Notes: generated by a model not told the origin, from the sequence alone. 59,365 nucleotides of DNA from Faecalibacterium hattorii (GCF_003287455.1 NZ_PRLC01000018.1:1-59365); one strand, 5' to 3'; shown: positions 42,759-52,113, counted from the first letter of the stretch. Numbers and translations: made by a program.

Positions 42759-44022
42759 GGGCGGCAAGAAAAAGCCGCAGAAACCCGCTGTGCCCCGAAC
42801 CGCCCAGCAGTCCATCCCCATGCAGCGGATGTTTGAGGACGGCACCTGCCGGGTGAAGCCCAATTACTACACCCGCACCATCCAGTATCAGGACATCAAT
42901 TATCAGCTCGCCCAGCAGGAGGATAAGACTGCGATTTTTGAGGAATGGTGCAGTTTTCTGAACTTCTTTGATTCCAGCATCAAATTTGAACTGTCCTTTG
43001 TGAACATGGCAACCGACAGCACCGAGTTTGAAAAGAGCATCCGCATTCCGTTCCAGAAGGATGGTTTCGATGATGTTCGTGCGGAGTATTCCCAGATGCT
43101 GCGCCAGCAGCTTGCCAAGGGCAATAATGGTCTGACTAAGACCAAATTCATCACCTTTGGCGTGGAGGGCGAGAGCATGGCGCAGGTCAAGCCCCGTCTG
43201 GACCACATCCAGAACGATCTGCTGAACAACTTTCACCGGCTGGGTGTGCAAGCAAAGCCCCTGAATGGTGTCCAGCGGCTGAAACTCATGCACGATATGT
43301 TCAACATGGACGGTGCCAGCAAATTTCATTTTGACTGGAAAGACCTTGTGAAAAGCGGCCTTTCCGTGAAGGATGCCATTGCGCCTACCGCCTTTGCATT
43401 CAAGAACAGCCGCACCTTCCAGATGGGCGGTATCTTTTGCGCCGCCAGCTTTCTGAGCATCACGGCGTCCGACATCAGCGACCAGTTGCTGAAAGACTTT
43501 CTCGATATGGATTCGTCCCAGATCGTTACCATGCACATCCAGTCTGTTGACCAGAACAAGGCCATTAAGACGGTCAAGCGCACCATCACGGAACTGGATC
43601 GCAGCAAGATCGAGGAGCAGAAGAAAGCCATCCGTGCCGGATATGATATTGACATCATTCCGTCGGATTTGGCGACCTACGGCAGAGATGCAAAAGCCCT
43701 GCTGAAGGAATTGCAGAGCCAGAACGAGCGGATGTTCCTTGTTACCTTTCTGGTGCTGAACACTGGACGCACAGAGCAGGAACTGGAAAACAACGTTTTT
43801 CAGGCATCCAGCATTGCACAGAAGCACAACTGCAACCTGTGCCGCCTTGACTTTCAGCAGGAGCAGGGGCTGATGAGCAGCCTGCCGCTGGCTGACTGTC
43901 AGATCGAAATTCAGCGAGGACTGACCACCAGCAGCACGGCCATCTTCATTCCGTTCACCACACAGGAACTTTACCAGTCTGGCAAAGAAAGCCTGTATGC
44001 TGTATCGCCGGGAGCTGTTTGA
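42730..44022 (+). pseudogene. virB4: VirB4/TraE-type protein truncated before its ATPase domain
   Basis: 430 codons match the N-terminal part of VirB4-like proteins (NYYTRTIQYQDINYQLAQQE, then QDGF-type region and LGVQAKPLNGVQRLKLMHDM). The frame ends at QSGKESLYAVSPGAV, where functional relatives continue with a Walker A P-loop and about 350 further residues. No GxxxxGKS motif is present. Ordinary ICE sequence stops here and unrelated debris follows, so the gene was cut by a deletion. Confidence 0.85.
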
Positions 44023-44095
44023 TTTTATTTCCGACTTTTTTGCGTTCCAGTGAGAACACCATATCTGGAGTGCGCTCAAAAAATCCTATGTCACG

Positions 44096-44211
44096 CGCCA
44101 GCTTGTCCCACACTTGCAATGGAACAGCCCTGTGAACTGCTGTTTCATCTTGCGCCCGCAGTTTGGGCAGATATGTTTACTTGCCCCCCATACGTCGAAG
44201 CGATAGTTTCG
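44096..44211 (-). pseudogene. zinc-ribbon protein fragment
   Basis: A minus-strand frame without a start encodes HICPNCGRKMKQQF, then GLFHCKCGTSWRV and a stop at 44096, a four-cysteine ribbon (CPNC, CKC). It is bounded upstream by a stop. It appears to be the C-terminus of a larger mobile-element protein. Confidence 0.45.
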
Positions 44212-44387
44212 CTACAAAGAGAAATCTAGTAGAAATCCTCCGTTTTACGTTATTTTCTCGTCACGTTGTGTTCGATGGCGAGGGCGATAAACTCCGCAAC
44301 AAACGCATTGAAAATCACATTACTGTTTCGGTGGTAATTGATATGGAGTGCGGAAACACAAAGAATTGAATATCTAACAATCGGCAT

Positions 44388-44424
44388 AGCCGCAGACTTT
44401 CACAAAAAGCCTGCGGCTTTTTCT
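44388..44424 (+). terminator. terminator upstream of the truncated DUF6017-like gene
   Basis: AGCCGCAG and CTGCGGCT form an 8-bp stem followed by TTTTTCTTTG. It resembles the conserved terminators at 22769 and 34195 in position and flank (TGCCCAAAA after the T run). Confidence 0.75.
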
Positions 44425-44456
44425 TTGCCCAAAAACAGAAAGGAGGCATCCGTGAA

Positions 44457-44903
44457 ATGGCAGTTTTTCGGGTAGAAAAAAACAGCGACTACACGGTCAT
44501 GTCAAACCACCACCTACGAAACCGTGCCTTGTCCCTGAAAGCCAAGGGCTTACTCTCCCAAATGCTCTCCCTGCCGGAAGATTGGGACTACACCCTGCAA
44601 GGGCTGGCCCGTATCAACCGGGAAAGCATAGACGCGATACGGCAGGCTATCCGGGAACTGGAACAGGCAGGCTACATCCAGCGTTCCAGAGAACGGGACG
44701 AGAAAGGGCGGCTGCGCGGTGCAGACTATGTGATCTTTGAGCTGCCGCAGCCCGTTCCTGCATCGGTTTCACCTACATTGGAAAATCCAACGTTGGAGAA
44801 TCCCACGCAGGAAAACCCTACGTTGGAAAATCCAATGCAATTAAATAAAGATAAACTAATTACAGAAAAACAAAAGAAAGAGGGATTACTACAAACTACA
44901 GAC
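44457..44903 (+). pseudogene. replication initiator-type protein (DUF6017-like), 5' part only
   Basis: The frame starting MAVFRVEKNSDYTVMSNHHL has the winged helix typical of ICE initiator proteins (ALSLKAKGLLSQMLSLPEDW, then LARINRESIDAIRQAIRELE). About 149 codons are left. After KQKKEGLLQTT the frame runs into MATE sequence in a wrong frame, producing a meaningless 406-codon open frame to 45677. It belongs to a second ICE, since the outer ICE already has its own initiator at 13370. Confidence 0.82.
44772..44846 (+). repeat. 15-bp tandem repeat coding PTLEN units
   Basis: Five consecutive 15-bp units encode PTLEN, PTLEN, PTQEN, PTLEN and PMQLN. This linker repeat lies between the winged helix and the lost C-terminal domain of the truncated initiator. 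Confidence 0.75.
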
Positions 44904-45375
44904 ATTCCTCTACCTGCCCGCCAACGGCATCGTGCAGGGAATGCGTCCCCTCATCAGCTACAACTACGGTGCCGGGGAGCACAAACGGGTACGCCGGCTC
45001 TACCAGATCACCCTCATCCTGAGCGCCGCCATCATGGCAGCGGGCACCCTTGGCTGTCTGGTGGCCTCGGAGCCTCTCATGCGGCTCTTTACCTCTACCC
45101 CGGAGACGGTGGAAGCCGGAAAAGTTGCTCTGCGGATCATCTGCCTGGGCTTTGTGGTCTCCGCCATCTCCACCACCTCTTCCGGCGCGCTGGAGGGTCT
45201 GGGCAAGGGCACGCAGTCGTTGGTGATCTCCCTGTGCCGCTACATCGTCTTCATCATGCCGCTGGCCTGGGTGCTCTGCCGACAGTTTGGCCCTGTGGGC
45301 GTCTGGAACGCGTTCTGGGCCACGGAAGTGCTCTCCGCCATCGTTTCCCTTATCGTCTACAAAAAGAGCGTCTGA
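44904..45375 (+). pseudogene. MATE-family efflux transporter, 3' third only
   Basis: A frame without a start begins TFLYLPANGIVQGMRPLISY and continues through four transmembrane segments to LSAIVSLIVYKKSV, the C-terminal 157 residues of a MATE family transporter (normally about 450). The 5' two thirds are missing. The break at about 44903 is the right boundary of the mobile block and suggests a deletion that removed the right end of an ICE and the start of this gene. Confidence 0.88.
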
Positions 45376-45394
45376 CACGTTTTCCGTATACGCA

Positions 45395-45450
45395 AAAAAG
45401 GCTCCGGGCCTGCACTCCCCTTTCACAGGGAGGCAAGCCCGGAGCCTTTT
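45395..45450. terminator. bidirectional terminator between MATE remnant and GLUG gene
   Basis: AAAAAAGGCTCCGGGC pairs with GCCCGGAGCCTTTT, with an inner CTCCC/GGGAG stem. It serves convergent transcription. Confidence 0.9.
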
Positions 45451-45474
45451 CCGTTTCAGCCCAAGGGCTGGTTT

Positions 45475-48400
45475 TTATTTGGTGTGCTGCTCGGTGCTCT
45501 GGTCGTCCGATTCAATCGGCGTATCCAGTTCCTCCACGGGGGCAGCGTTCTTTTTGGCCTTACGGGCCTTACGCTTGTGGATCAGCTTCCGTGCGAGGAA
45601 TGCTGCCACCAGCAGCGCGGCTACCGTGCCGCCGCAGAGCTCCCAGAGCGGGATGCCCTTGGGCACAAAGGCCATGACGATCTCGGTCCCGGCAGCCGTA
45701 AAGGTGATGTAGCTGCCAAAGGTATCGGTAGGCACTTTGATCCATTTGCCATCCTGCTGGACATAGACGCTGCCCTGCTTGCCCTGCGGCAGATAGCGGA
45801 TGGTGTGGGTCTCCTGCCCGTCGTCCGAGAAGTCCAGCAGCCACTGCTCGGTGGCATTGGCCACGCCGGACGGCGTCTGGGAGGTAACGCTCAGGGCATT
45901 GGAGCCGCCAAACAGGCCATCCACATAGAAGATCGGACGGCCGTTGATGCGGACATCAATGCTCTTCAGTGCCGGGGTGTAAGAGGTGTACAGCGCCGTG
46001 ACCACGGTGTCCAGATGGAGGTCATCCAGCACCGGGGTGTTCCACTCGGCAAGGTAACCGTCTTTCTGGGGCAGTTCGGGGTAATCCGCCTCGGTAAACG
46101 ATGCACCGTAAGTAAAGGTGCGCTGGTCCACGATGTGGCCGTCGGCCATAAAGGTCAGCGTCAGCTTCTGGAAGCCCTTGGGCGCGCCCTCCAGTGCCCG
46201 CATGGTATCGTAATCAATGGGCTCTGCCTGACCGGCACGGCTGATGCGGTCAACGCCGCGCAGGGTATCGGAGACAAACAGGTTCCCCGTGAACGTACCA
46301 TCCTGGCCGCCGGAAATGGCGCCCCAATACTGACCGTTGGTGTTGCTGCTGCTCGTGGAGAGGGCCACTTCGGAGTCATCCCCGTCATCGTCCGGCTCAT
46401 GGATCTCCACCATGGCGCGGTTATCCTTGATGATGCAGCTGTTGCCGGTCAGGACACTGTCCGCGCCCTGGCCCACGATGCCGCCAATGTACTTGCTGCC
46501 AGTCAGCTCACACTTGGCCCAGTTGGAGATCAGCTTTGCGGAGGAATGGCCTGCAATGCCGCCCACCTTGTTGTTGCCATCCACTTTGCCGTAAGCTTCG
46601 CAGCCCGTGATGTAGCCCAGATTCATCTCGCCGCAGATGCCGCCTGCCGCCTCTTTCTTGGAGGTAACGGTGCCCTCGTTGACACAGTTCATCACCACCG
46701 CGCTGATGGTGTACTCGGTGCGCAGGAGCGAACGGTTCTCATCCTTATCGTCGTCTTCGGGGTCAAGGGTGTTTTCCACCGCCATGGTACCCGCGATGCC
46801 GCCCACATTCATGTCGGCTTCCACGGTGCCGCGGTTGGTGCAGCCCTCGATCTTGCCCTCGTTCTGAGCCGTCAGGTTCTCGGACTCATCTTCAAAGATG
46901 TTCTTGCTGCCGGGGTCGCTGATCTCTTCCACAGCATCCAGCAGCAGGTTGGAGACCACATTGATCTGGTCGTTGATGGAGCGGAGGTTGCTGGTGAGGG
47001 TGTTGCTGGCCGAGAGCATATCCCGGTTGAGGGTGCTCATCTGGTCGGTCATGTTCGTCACAGCGTCAAACAGTTCATCCTTGGTCGCGGTCATCTCGGA
47101 AGAGGGGCGCGGCACATGGATGGGATCCTGCTCCGCCAGCCAGTGGACGATATCCGCCGCCTGGCTGGTCATGCTGGTCAGGCCGCTCATGCCCTCCGCC
47201 ATGATGCCGAGGCTGGCGGACATGTGGCCCAGCGTTGCGCTGGTGAGGGCGGAATCCGTCTTGAGGATATCCAGAGACTTGTCAAAATCATCCGCAGCCT
47301 TGCCCAGATCCTGTGCGGCATCGCTCAGGGAATCCAGACCCGCCTGAATGGAGGCATTGCCGGAACTGATGTTGCCGGTGTTGAAGCCCAGCTTATCCAG
47401 AATATCTTCCAGATTGCCCAGCTGGTCGCCCACATTGCCAAGCGCGCCGGACATGCTGGTAAGGGCAGAAGCCATCTGGGGATTGCCCTGCTCCGAAACG
47501 AGGTTGGCGGTGTTGCCCAGCAGCGCGCCGATCTGCGTGGCCCGGCCTGCCATATTGCCCACGGCGCGGGTGACCTGCTTGCCGGCGGAAGCCAGCTGGC
47601 CGTCATCGGCCAGCAGCGTGGCGCTCCGCAGCAGACCCAGGCCGGTGGTCAGCAGCTTCATCTGGCCGCTCATGCCGGAGCCCAACGAGAGGATGCTCAT
47701 GGCGGAATTCGCCACCTGCAGCAGGGAGATGGCTGTTTTGATGTGATCGTCCACCGCGTCACCGGACACGCTGGAATAGCCGCCCAGAATGGTGCTGATG
47801 GCGCTGCTCAGGCCGCTGTCATCCTTGCCCGGCAGCGAGGCGATCAGGTCGTCCAGGCCCTTGCTGATCTGCTCCAGACCCTGCTTGCTGGAATCCAGCG
47901 CGTCGCTGGCCTTGTGCGCGCCGGAAGAAGCCTTGGCCAGTGCCGTGGAGGCGGTCAGCATCTCGGCCGCCATCTCCGCGGTGACCCACTTGAGCTGGCC
48001 CACGGCGGTGGTCATCTTATCCAGTGCGTCGACACCCGTGTCCATCACGGGCTCCAGCCGGGTAAATGTATCGGAGATGAGGTCTCCCGTGCGGTCCACC
48101 TCGTCCGCCACTTCGTCAAAGTAATCGCCTCCCTGCTCCTGCAGACGGCGGGCTGCCTGCACGGCAGTGTCCATCTGAGAGTTCAGGGTGTTGAGGTCGG
48201 TATTGAGGAGGCTGGTGCTGCCGTCCATGTCATCGGCCGCGCCGTTGACCATGGTGTGCAGCGTGTCCAGCTCGGTGCGCAGACGGTTGATGGTGCTCTG
48301 GTCCAGGTCCAGCTCCACATAGGGCTCTGCCTGGCCGGCAATGCCGCCCACGTCCTTGCGGCCCTGTACCAGGCCCTGGTTGACACAGCCGGAGATCAGG

Positions 48401-49302
48401 CCATCGGTCCGGCCCACGATGCCGCCCACGTTATAGCCTACATGGGCATAGCCCACGTCGCCCGCGTTGGCACTGCTGAGGATCAGGCCGGAGGAGCGGC
48501 CTGCAATGCCGCCGGTATCCGAGGAGACATTGGAGATGTTATTGCTCAGGTCATCGCCCATATCCTTCTTGACCAGCTCCAGCAGGGTGGCCGGGAGGCC
48601 CTCCATATCGAGGGCGGACTCCTGATACTCGGAGTTGACGGCGCCCACATTGGTGCAGCCGGTGATGACACCGAGGTTGTAGCCCACGATGCCGCCGGTG
48701 GCATACGCACCGCTGACCATGGCACGGGAAGTGCTGTGGTCGATGGTTCCGCTCGTCTCATTGCGGCCCACCAGACCGCCCGCCTCCTCCTCGCCGTGGA
48801 CAGCACCGGAGAACGTGCAGTTGATGATGGTGCCGTAGTTGGTGCCCACCAGACCGCCTGCGGTCTTCTGGGTACCAGCGGGATTGACCACACCCTTGAT
48901 GGTAAGGTCCTGAATGGAACCGCCCTCTTCCAGGATGCCGAAGAAGCCGGCTGGAGAATAAGCCCCCACGAGGCTGACATCCGAGATGGTGTGGCCGTTG
49001 CCCTTGAACGCGCCGCTGAACGACGCAACGGGGGCCCACTCCGTATCCTCCAGCGAGAGGTCTTCCTGCAGGATCACGGTCTTGCCTTTGGACCACTGAT
49101 CAAAGCCGCATTTGTCGGCAAAGGCCAGCAGGTCCGAAACACTGTTGATGTAAATGGTATCCGTCGGCGCGGTGTCGGCCGCAAATACCGGCAGCGCCGC
49201 CGAAGCCGCCAGCACCAGTGCCAGCAGCGCAGCGGTCAGGCGGTGCAGCAGCCGGGTGCTGCCCGCCGCAGACTCATTCGTCCGCATGGGAGTCGTTTTC
49301 AT
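45475..49302 (-). CDS. large surface protein: GLUG repeats interrupted by a long helical region, C-terminal membrane anchor
   Basis: A 1275-residue secreted protein. The signal peptide lies at about 20-42 (RLTAALLALVLAASAALPVF). GLUG-type beta repeats follow (about 120-325: AGGLVGTNYGTIINCTFSGA, TGGIVGYNLGVITGCTNVGA, VGGIVGRTDGLISGCVNQG). A region rich in amphipathic helices occupies about 334-805. A second GLUG block lies at about 812-1010 (GKIEGCTNRGTVEADMNVGG), then an InlB-like repeat and a beta domain. A transmembrane helix at about 1218-1240 and a basic/acidic tail close the protein. ATG 49302 behind AGGAGGTG is preferred. It overlaps the MMPL gene by 29 bp, so both are co-translated and probably form one envelope machine. 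Confidence 0.82.
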   Translation of the reverse strand: MKTTPMRTNESAAGSTRLLHRLTAALLALVLAASAALPVFAADTAPTDTIYINSVSDLLAFADKCGFDQWSKGKTVILQEDLSLEDTEWAPVASFSGAFKGNGHTISDVSLVGAYSPAGFFGILEEGGSIQDLTIKGVVNPAGTQKTAGGLVGTNYGTIINCTFSGAVHGEEEAGGLVGRNETSGTIDHSTSRAMVSGAYATGGIVGYNLGVITGCTNVGAVNSEYQESALDMEGLPATLLELVKKDMGDDLSNNISNVSSDTGGIAGRSSGLILSSANAGDVGYAHVGYNVGGIVGRTDGLISGCVNQGLVQGRKDVGGIAGQAEPYVELDLDQSTINRLRTELDTLHTMVNGAADDMDGSTSLLNTDLNTLNSQMDTAVQAARRLQEQGGDYFDEVADEVDRTGDLISDTFTRLEPVMDTGVDALDKMTTAVGQLKWVTAEMAAEMLTASTALAKASSGAHKASDALDSSKQGLEQISKGLDDLIASLPGKDDSGLSSAISTILGGYSSVSGDAVDDHIKTAISLLQVANSAMSILSLGSGMSGQMKLLTTGLGLLRSATLLADDGQLASAGKQVTRAVGNMAGRATQIGALLGNTANLVSEQGNPQMASALTSMSGALGNVGDQLGNLEDILDKLGFNTGNISSGNASIQAGLDSLSDAAQDLGKAADDFDKSLDILKTDSALTSATLGHMSASLGIMAEGMSGLTSMTSQAADIVHWLAEQDPIHVPRPSSEMTATKDELFDAVTNMTDQMSTLNRDMLSASNTLTSNLRSINDQINVVSNLLLDAVEEISDPGSKNIFEDESENLTAQNEGKIEGCTNRGTVEADMNVGGIAGTMAVENTLDPEDDDKDENRSLLRTEYTISAVVMNCVNEGTVTSKKEAAGGICGEMNLGYITGCEAYGKVDGNNKVGGIAGHSSAKLISNWAKCELTGSKYIGGIVGQGADSVLTGNSCIIKDNRAMVEIHEPDDDGDDSEVALSTSSSNTNGQYWGAISGGQDGTFTGNLFVSDTLRGVDRISRAGQAEPIDYDTMRALEGAPKGFQKLTLTFMADGHIVDQRTFTYGASFTEADYPELPQKDGYLAEWNTPVLDDLHLDTVVTALYTSYTPALKSIDVRINGRPIFYVDGLFGGSNALSVTSQTPSGVANATEQWLLDFSDDGQETHTIRYLPQGKQGSVYVQQDGKWIKVPTDTFGSYITFTAAGTEIVMAFVPKGIPLWELCGGTVAALLVAAFLARKLIHKRKARKAKKNAAPVEELDTPIESDDQSTEQHTK

Positions 49303-51739
49303 CCTGCACCTCCTGTGAGATTTTACCAGAAAGAACGGTAAGATGTACGTTTCCATCCACAACGGCGTTCATGGTACCGGCCACGGAGCCGTTCACCTCG
49401 CCCTGCACCATGCCATTGACACGCACCCGGCCGCTGGCCGTGTTGGTGTGCAGCACCACATGATGCATGGAGAACGAAGTTTTATCCACCAGCTTGCCAC
49501 CCACCAGCAGGATCTGCGGCAGGACGAACAGCACCAGGAAGATGGAGATGATGGTACCGCGGCCCAGGCACTGGCCGATGCCCACGATGCAGGCATCGGA
49601 CGTCATCTGACCGATAAGGGTACCGGCCACCGTCATGATGGTGCCGGAAGTGAGGATGGTGGGGAACGCAAAGTTCAGCGTCTCGATCATGGCTGTCTTA
49701 TGGTCCATCTTATCCCGCAGCTCGTTGTAGCGGGTTGCAATAACGATGGCGTAATCGATGTTTGCACCCATCTGGATGGAGCTGACGATCAGGTAGCCCA
49801 TGAAGTACAGCGGCGTGTGGATAAAAGCGGGGACGGAGAAGTTGACCCAGATCGCGCCCTCGATGACGAGGATCAGTAGGATGGGCATTGCCACCGACTG
49901 GAACGTGAACAGCAGGACGATCAGCACGATCAGCACGGAGACCACGCTGACCACGATGTTGTCGATGGCAAACGACTTCTGGAAGTCGTACTCGTTGGTG
50001 GCGTCGCCCGCCAGATAGATGTCGCCGTCCGGGTAATACTTCCGGGCGATGGTGCGCATCTGGTCCGTGAACTCATACATTTCATCCCCGCTCTGGAGGC
50101 TGGGGTTCAGGTAGACCAGAATACGGTTGTAATCCGCACCCTGCAGCTGGGCCTTTGCGCTCAGCATCTGGGTCTGGGCATCATGCAGGTCGTTGATCTG
50201 ATCCTGGTCCAGGCTGACAATGCCGGAATCGACCTCGTCACAGACGTAGAGGAACATATCAATGAGCGGCACACTGTAGTTGGAGAAGTTGCCAATGACC
50301 TGGCCGTACTCATCATTTTCCAACGCGTAGCCTGTGTAGACCACTTGGGCCAGCTCGTAATCCAGGCCCGCCATCTCAGAGAACTGGCGGGAAGTGAGCC
50401 GGTCTTCCAGCATGTAGCCGTCCATGGCCTCAATGTTGGAAAGGCCGCGGGTGTGGTCCACCTCATCGTGGCTTTCCAGTTCTTTGATCATGGCTGCTTC
50501 CACCCGGTAATCGTCGTTCTTTGGTACGACGAGAGCCACCAGGTTGGACTTGGTAAAGTTTTCGTCGATCATGTTATCGGCGATCTGCGTCTCATTCAAC
50601 ACTGGCGTCTTGATCGGGCCGTAGCCATAGGCGTAGGGGCACTGTGTCTGGAAATGGTAGGCAAACACCAGCATCACTGCAAAGACGATGGGAACGATCT
50701 TGCGGGTTTTGTAAGCATAGCGGCCCACGAACGAGATCTTGGGCACAAAGTTGCGGTGCTTGGTCTTGCTCATGTAAGGGCCAAACAGCATCAGCAGGCC
50801 GGGCATGACCACGAAGACCGACAGCATGGAGAACAGGATGGCCTTGATGAGGCAGATGGCCATATCCGGGCCGATCTTGAACTGCATGAACAGCATGGCC
50901 ACCAGACCGCCGATGGTGGTCAGGGAGCTGGAACTGATCTCCGGGATACTCTTGGCCAGCGACTCGATGACCGCCTCTTTCAAGGGCAGGGTCTCGTGTT
51001 CTTCTTTAAAATGGTTGCAGAAGATGATGGCGTAGTCCAGCGAAAGGGCCAGCTGCAGAATGTTCGTGACCGAGTTGGAAACGAACGAGATGGTGCCCAG
51101 CAGGAAGTTGGTGCCCATGTTGAGGATCATGCCCACCACGAAAGTGAGCAGCAGCACGGGAACTTCCGCATAGGTCTGGGAGGTGAAGATCAGCACCACC
51201 ACAATGATGATGGCAACATACACCATGATGACATTGACTTCACGCTCAATCGTCTCCTCCTGCGTATTGCCCAGCGAGGTGGAAACGTAGATATCGTAGT
51301 CTTTCAGGTACTCCTTGACGCTTTCCAGCGTTTCCAGGCACTGGTCGTCGTCCTCGGGGTAATCGAATGTGATGGAGTACAGCGCCGATACATTATTATA
51401 ATGGGCGGTGGTATCATCGTACTCGATCATCTGGATGCCCCTGAGGCCCGCCAGCTCGTCGTTCAGCTGGTCTGCCTCGTCCGGCGTGATGTTTGCCACC
51501 ATGACATCGGCAGAACCGTAGGTGGTAAACTCTTTTTCCATAATGTCCAGGCCCATGCGGGTCTCGCTGGTCTTGGGCAGATAGGTGGTCAGGTCGCTTT
51601 CCACCTTGACCCAGCTGCGGGAGAAGATGGTGAAGATGGTTCCCAGAATGACGATGAGGAACACAAGGTTGCGCCGCTCAACAATTTGCAGCGCGAGCTT
51701 GTGCATAAAATCGTTTTTGGGCTGTTCCTGCTCGGTCAT
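49274..51739 (-). CDS. MMPL/RND-type membrane transporter
   Basis: An 821-residue RND-superfamily permease with twelve predicted membrane helices in two halves and two large external loops. LSLDYAIIFCNHFKEEHETL and QMGANIDYAIVIATRYNELR contain the conserved charged residues of MMPL transmembrane helices 4 and 10. ATG 51739 follows GAGAGGAGG; an upstream in-frame ATG at 51781 overlaps the preceding gene. The tail after the last helix (about 753-821) is unusual: a run of V-x-G-x-V type turns (RVRVNGMVQGEVNGSVAG) like a short beta-helix. The substrate is unknown; related proteins export lipids or lipoglycans. Confidence 0.88.
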   Translation of the reverse strand: MTEQEQPKNDFMHKLALQIVERRNLVFLIVILGTIFTIFSRSWVKVESDLTTYLPKTSETRMGLDIMEKEFTTYGSADVMVANITPDEADQLNDELAGLRGIQMIEYDDTTAHYNNVSALYSITFDYPEDDDQCLETLESVKEYLKDYDIYVSTSLGNTQEETIEREVNVIMVYVAIIIVVVLIFTSQTYAEVPVLLLTFVVGMILNMGTNFLLGTISFVSNSVTNILQLALSLDYAIIFCNHFKEEHETLPLKEAVIESLAKSIPEISSSSLTTIGGLVAMLFMQFKIGPDMAICLIKAILFSMLSVFVVMPGLLMLFGPYMSKTKHRNFVPKISFVGRYAYKTRKIVPIVFAVMLVFAYHFQTQCPYAYGYGPIKTPVLNETQIADNMIDENFTKSNLVALVVPKNDDYRVEAAMIKELESHDEVDHTRGLSNIEAMDGYMLEDRLTSRQFSEMAGLDYELAQVVYTGYALENDEYGQVIGNFSNYSVPLIDMFLYVCDEVDSGIVSLDQDQINDLHDAQTQMLSAKAQLQGADYNRILVYLNPSLQSGDEMYEFTDQMRTIARKYYPDGDIYLAGDATNEYDFQKSFAIDNIVVSVVSVLIVLIVLLFTFQSVAMPILLILVIEGAIWVNFSVPAFIHTPLYFMGYLIVSSIQMGANIDYAIVIATRYNELRDKMDHKTAMIETLNFAFPTILTSGTIMTVAGTLIGQMTSDACIVGIGQCLGRGTIISIFLVLFVLPQILLVGGKLVDKTSFSMHHVVLHTNTASGRVRVNGMVQGEVNGSVAGTMNAVVDGNVHLTVLSGKISQEVQDENDSHADE

Positions 51740-51764
51740 CGTGTTCCCTCCTCTCGGCATTGCA

Positions 51765-52100
51765 TTACTGGAGTTTTGCAAGGATTTCCTCAGCCGTCAT
51801 ACCGCTGGCCAGCAGCTTCTTCAGCACATCTTCTGCTTCGCCTTTCTTTGCTTCTTCCATTGCCTTTGCTTCGGCGGCAGCTTTTTTGTTTTCGGCTTTA
51901 GTAAGTTCCTTGGTGGCGGCTTTCAATTCTGCTTTCTTGGCTTTCAGCTGCGTCTTCAGATCATCGAGATTTGCAGTCAGCGCAGCAACCTCAGATTCGA
52001 TTTTTTCCTTTTCGGCGGTCTTTTCTGCAACGACGGCTGCATAATCAACGTTGGCATTTACAATACGGGTCTTATTCTTGCTTCCCTTGGGTCTTGCCAT
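51765..52100 (-). CDS. AT-hook-like/coiled-coil protein (111 aa)
   Basis: It begins MARPKGSKNKTRIV, an RPKGSKNK stretch similar to an AT-hook, then a continuous coiled coil (about 25-90, rich in Ala, Lys, Glu) and a short C-terminal helix (LKKLLASGMTAEEILAKLQ). The arrangement resembles small nucleoid-associated proteins, but no family could be named. It is the first gene of a unit with the MMPL transporter (25-nt gap), preceded by a promoter with a palindrome inside the 81-bp repeat. A regulator of the downstream exporter is one possible role. Confidence 0.7.
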   Translation of the reverse strand: MARPKGSKNKTRIVNANVDYAAVVAEKTAEKEKIESEVAALTANLDDLKTQLKAKKAELKAATKELTKAENKKAAAEAKAMEEAKKGEAEDVLKKLLASGMTAEEILAKLQ

Positions 52101-52113
52101 AATAATTTCCTCC

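Larger units (their letters stand above)
44023..44456. other. deletion scar of mixed mobile-element debris
   Basis: Between the truncated virB4 and the truncated initiator there is no intact gene. A minus-strand zinc-ribbon remnant (44096-44211), a plus-strand frame of unknown origin (44265-44369, including LRNKRIENHITVSVVIDMEC) and a terminator (44388-44424) can be seen. Confidence 0.6.
13027..44903. mobile_element. remnant Tn1549-like conjugative element (ICE) with nested insertions
   Basis: Between the tRNA-Ala fragment and a truncated MATE gene the plus strand carries initiator, parA, parB, small ORFs, pcfB, virD4, maff2, trbL/virB6-like, prgI and virB4, an order typical of Clostridia ICEs. 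It is interrupted by a 20.1-kb insertion in maff2 and truncated inside virB4. Conjugative relaxase, VirB4 ATPase domain, cell-wall hydrolase and integrase of this ICE are absent, so it cannot be self-transmissible as seen here. Confidence 0.8.

Noticed and set aside
44457-45677. 406-codon chimeric open frame
   Set aside because: Only the first about 149 codons are a real protein segment; the rest reads the MATE remnant and the terminator in wrong frames.
45484-49341. 1285-codon open frame on the plus strand
   Set aside because: It is the antisense of the GLUG-repeat gene; GC-rich codon use opens the opposite frame. It has no ribosome site and no recognisable domain.
50183-51901. 572-codon open frame on the plus strand
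   Set aside because: Antisense shadow of the MMPL transporter gene; its His/Gln-rich composition is typical of reverse-frame artefacts.
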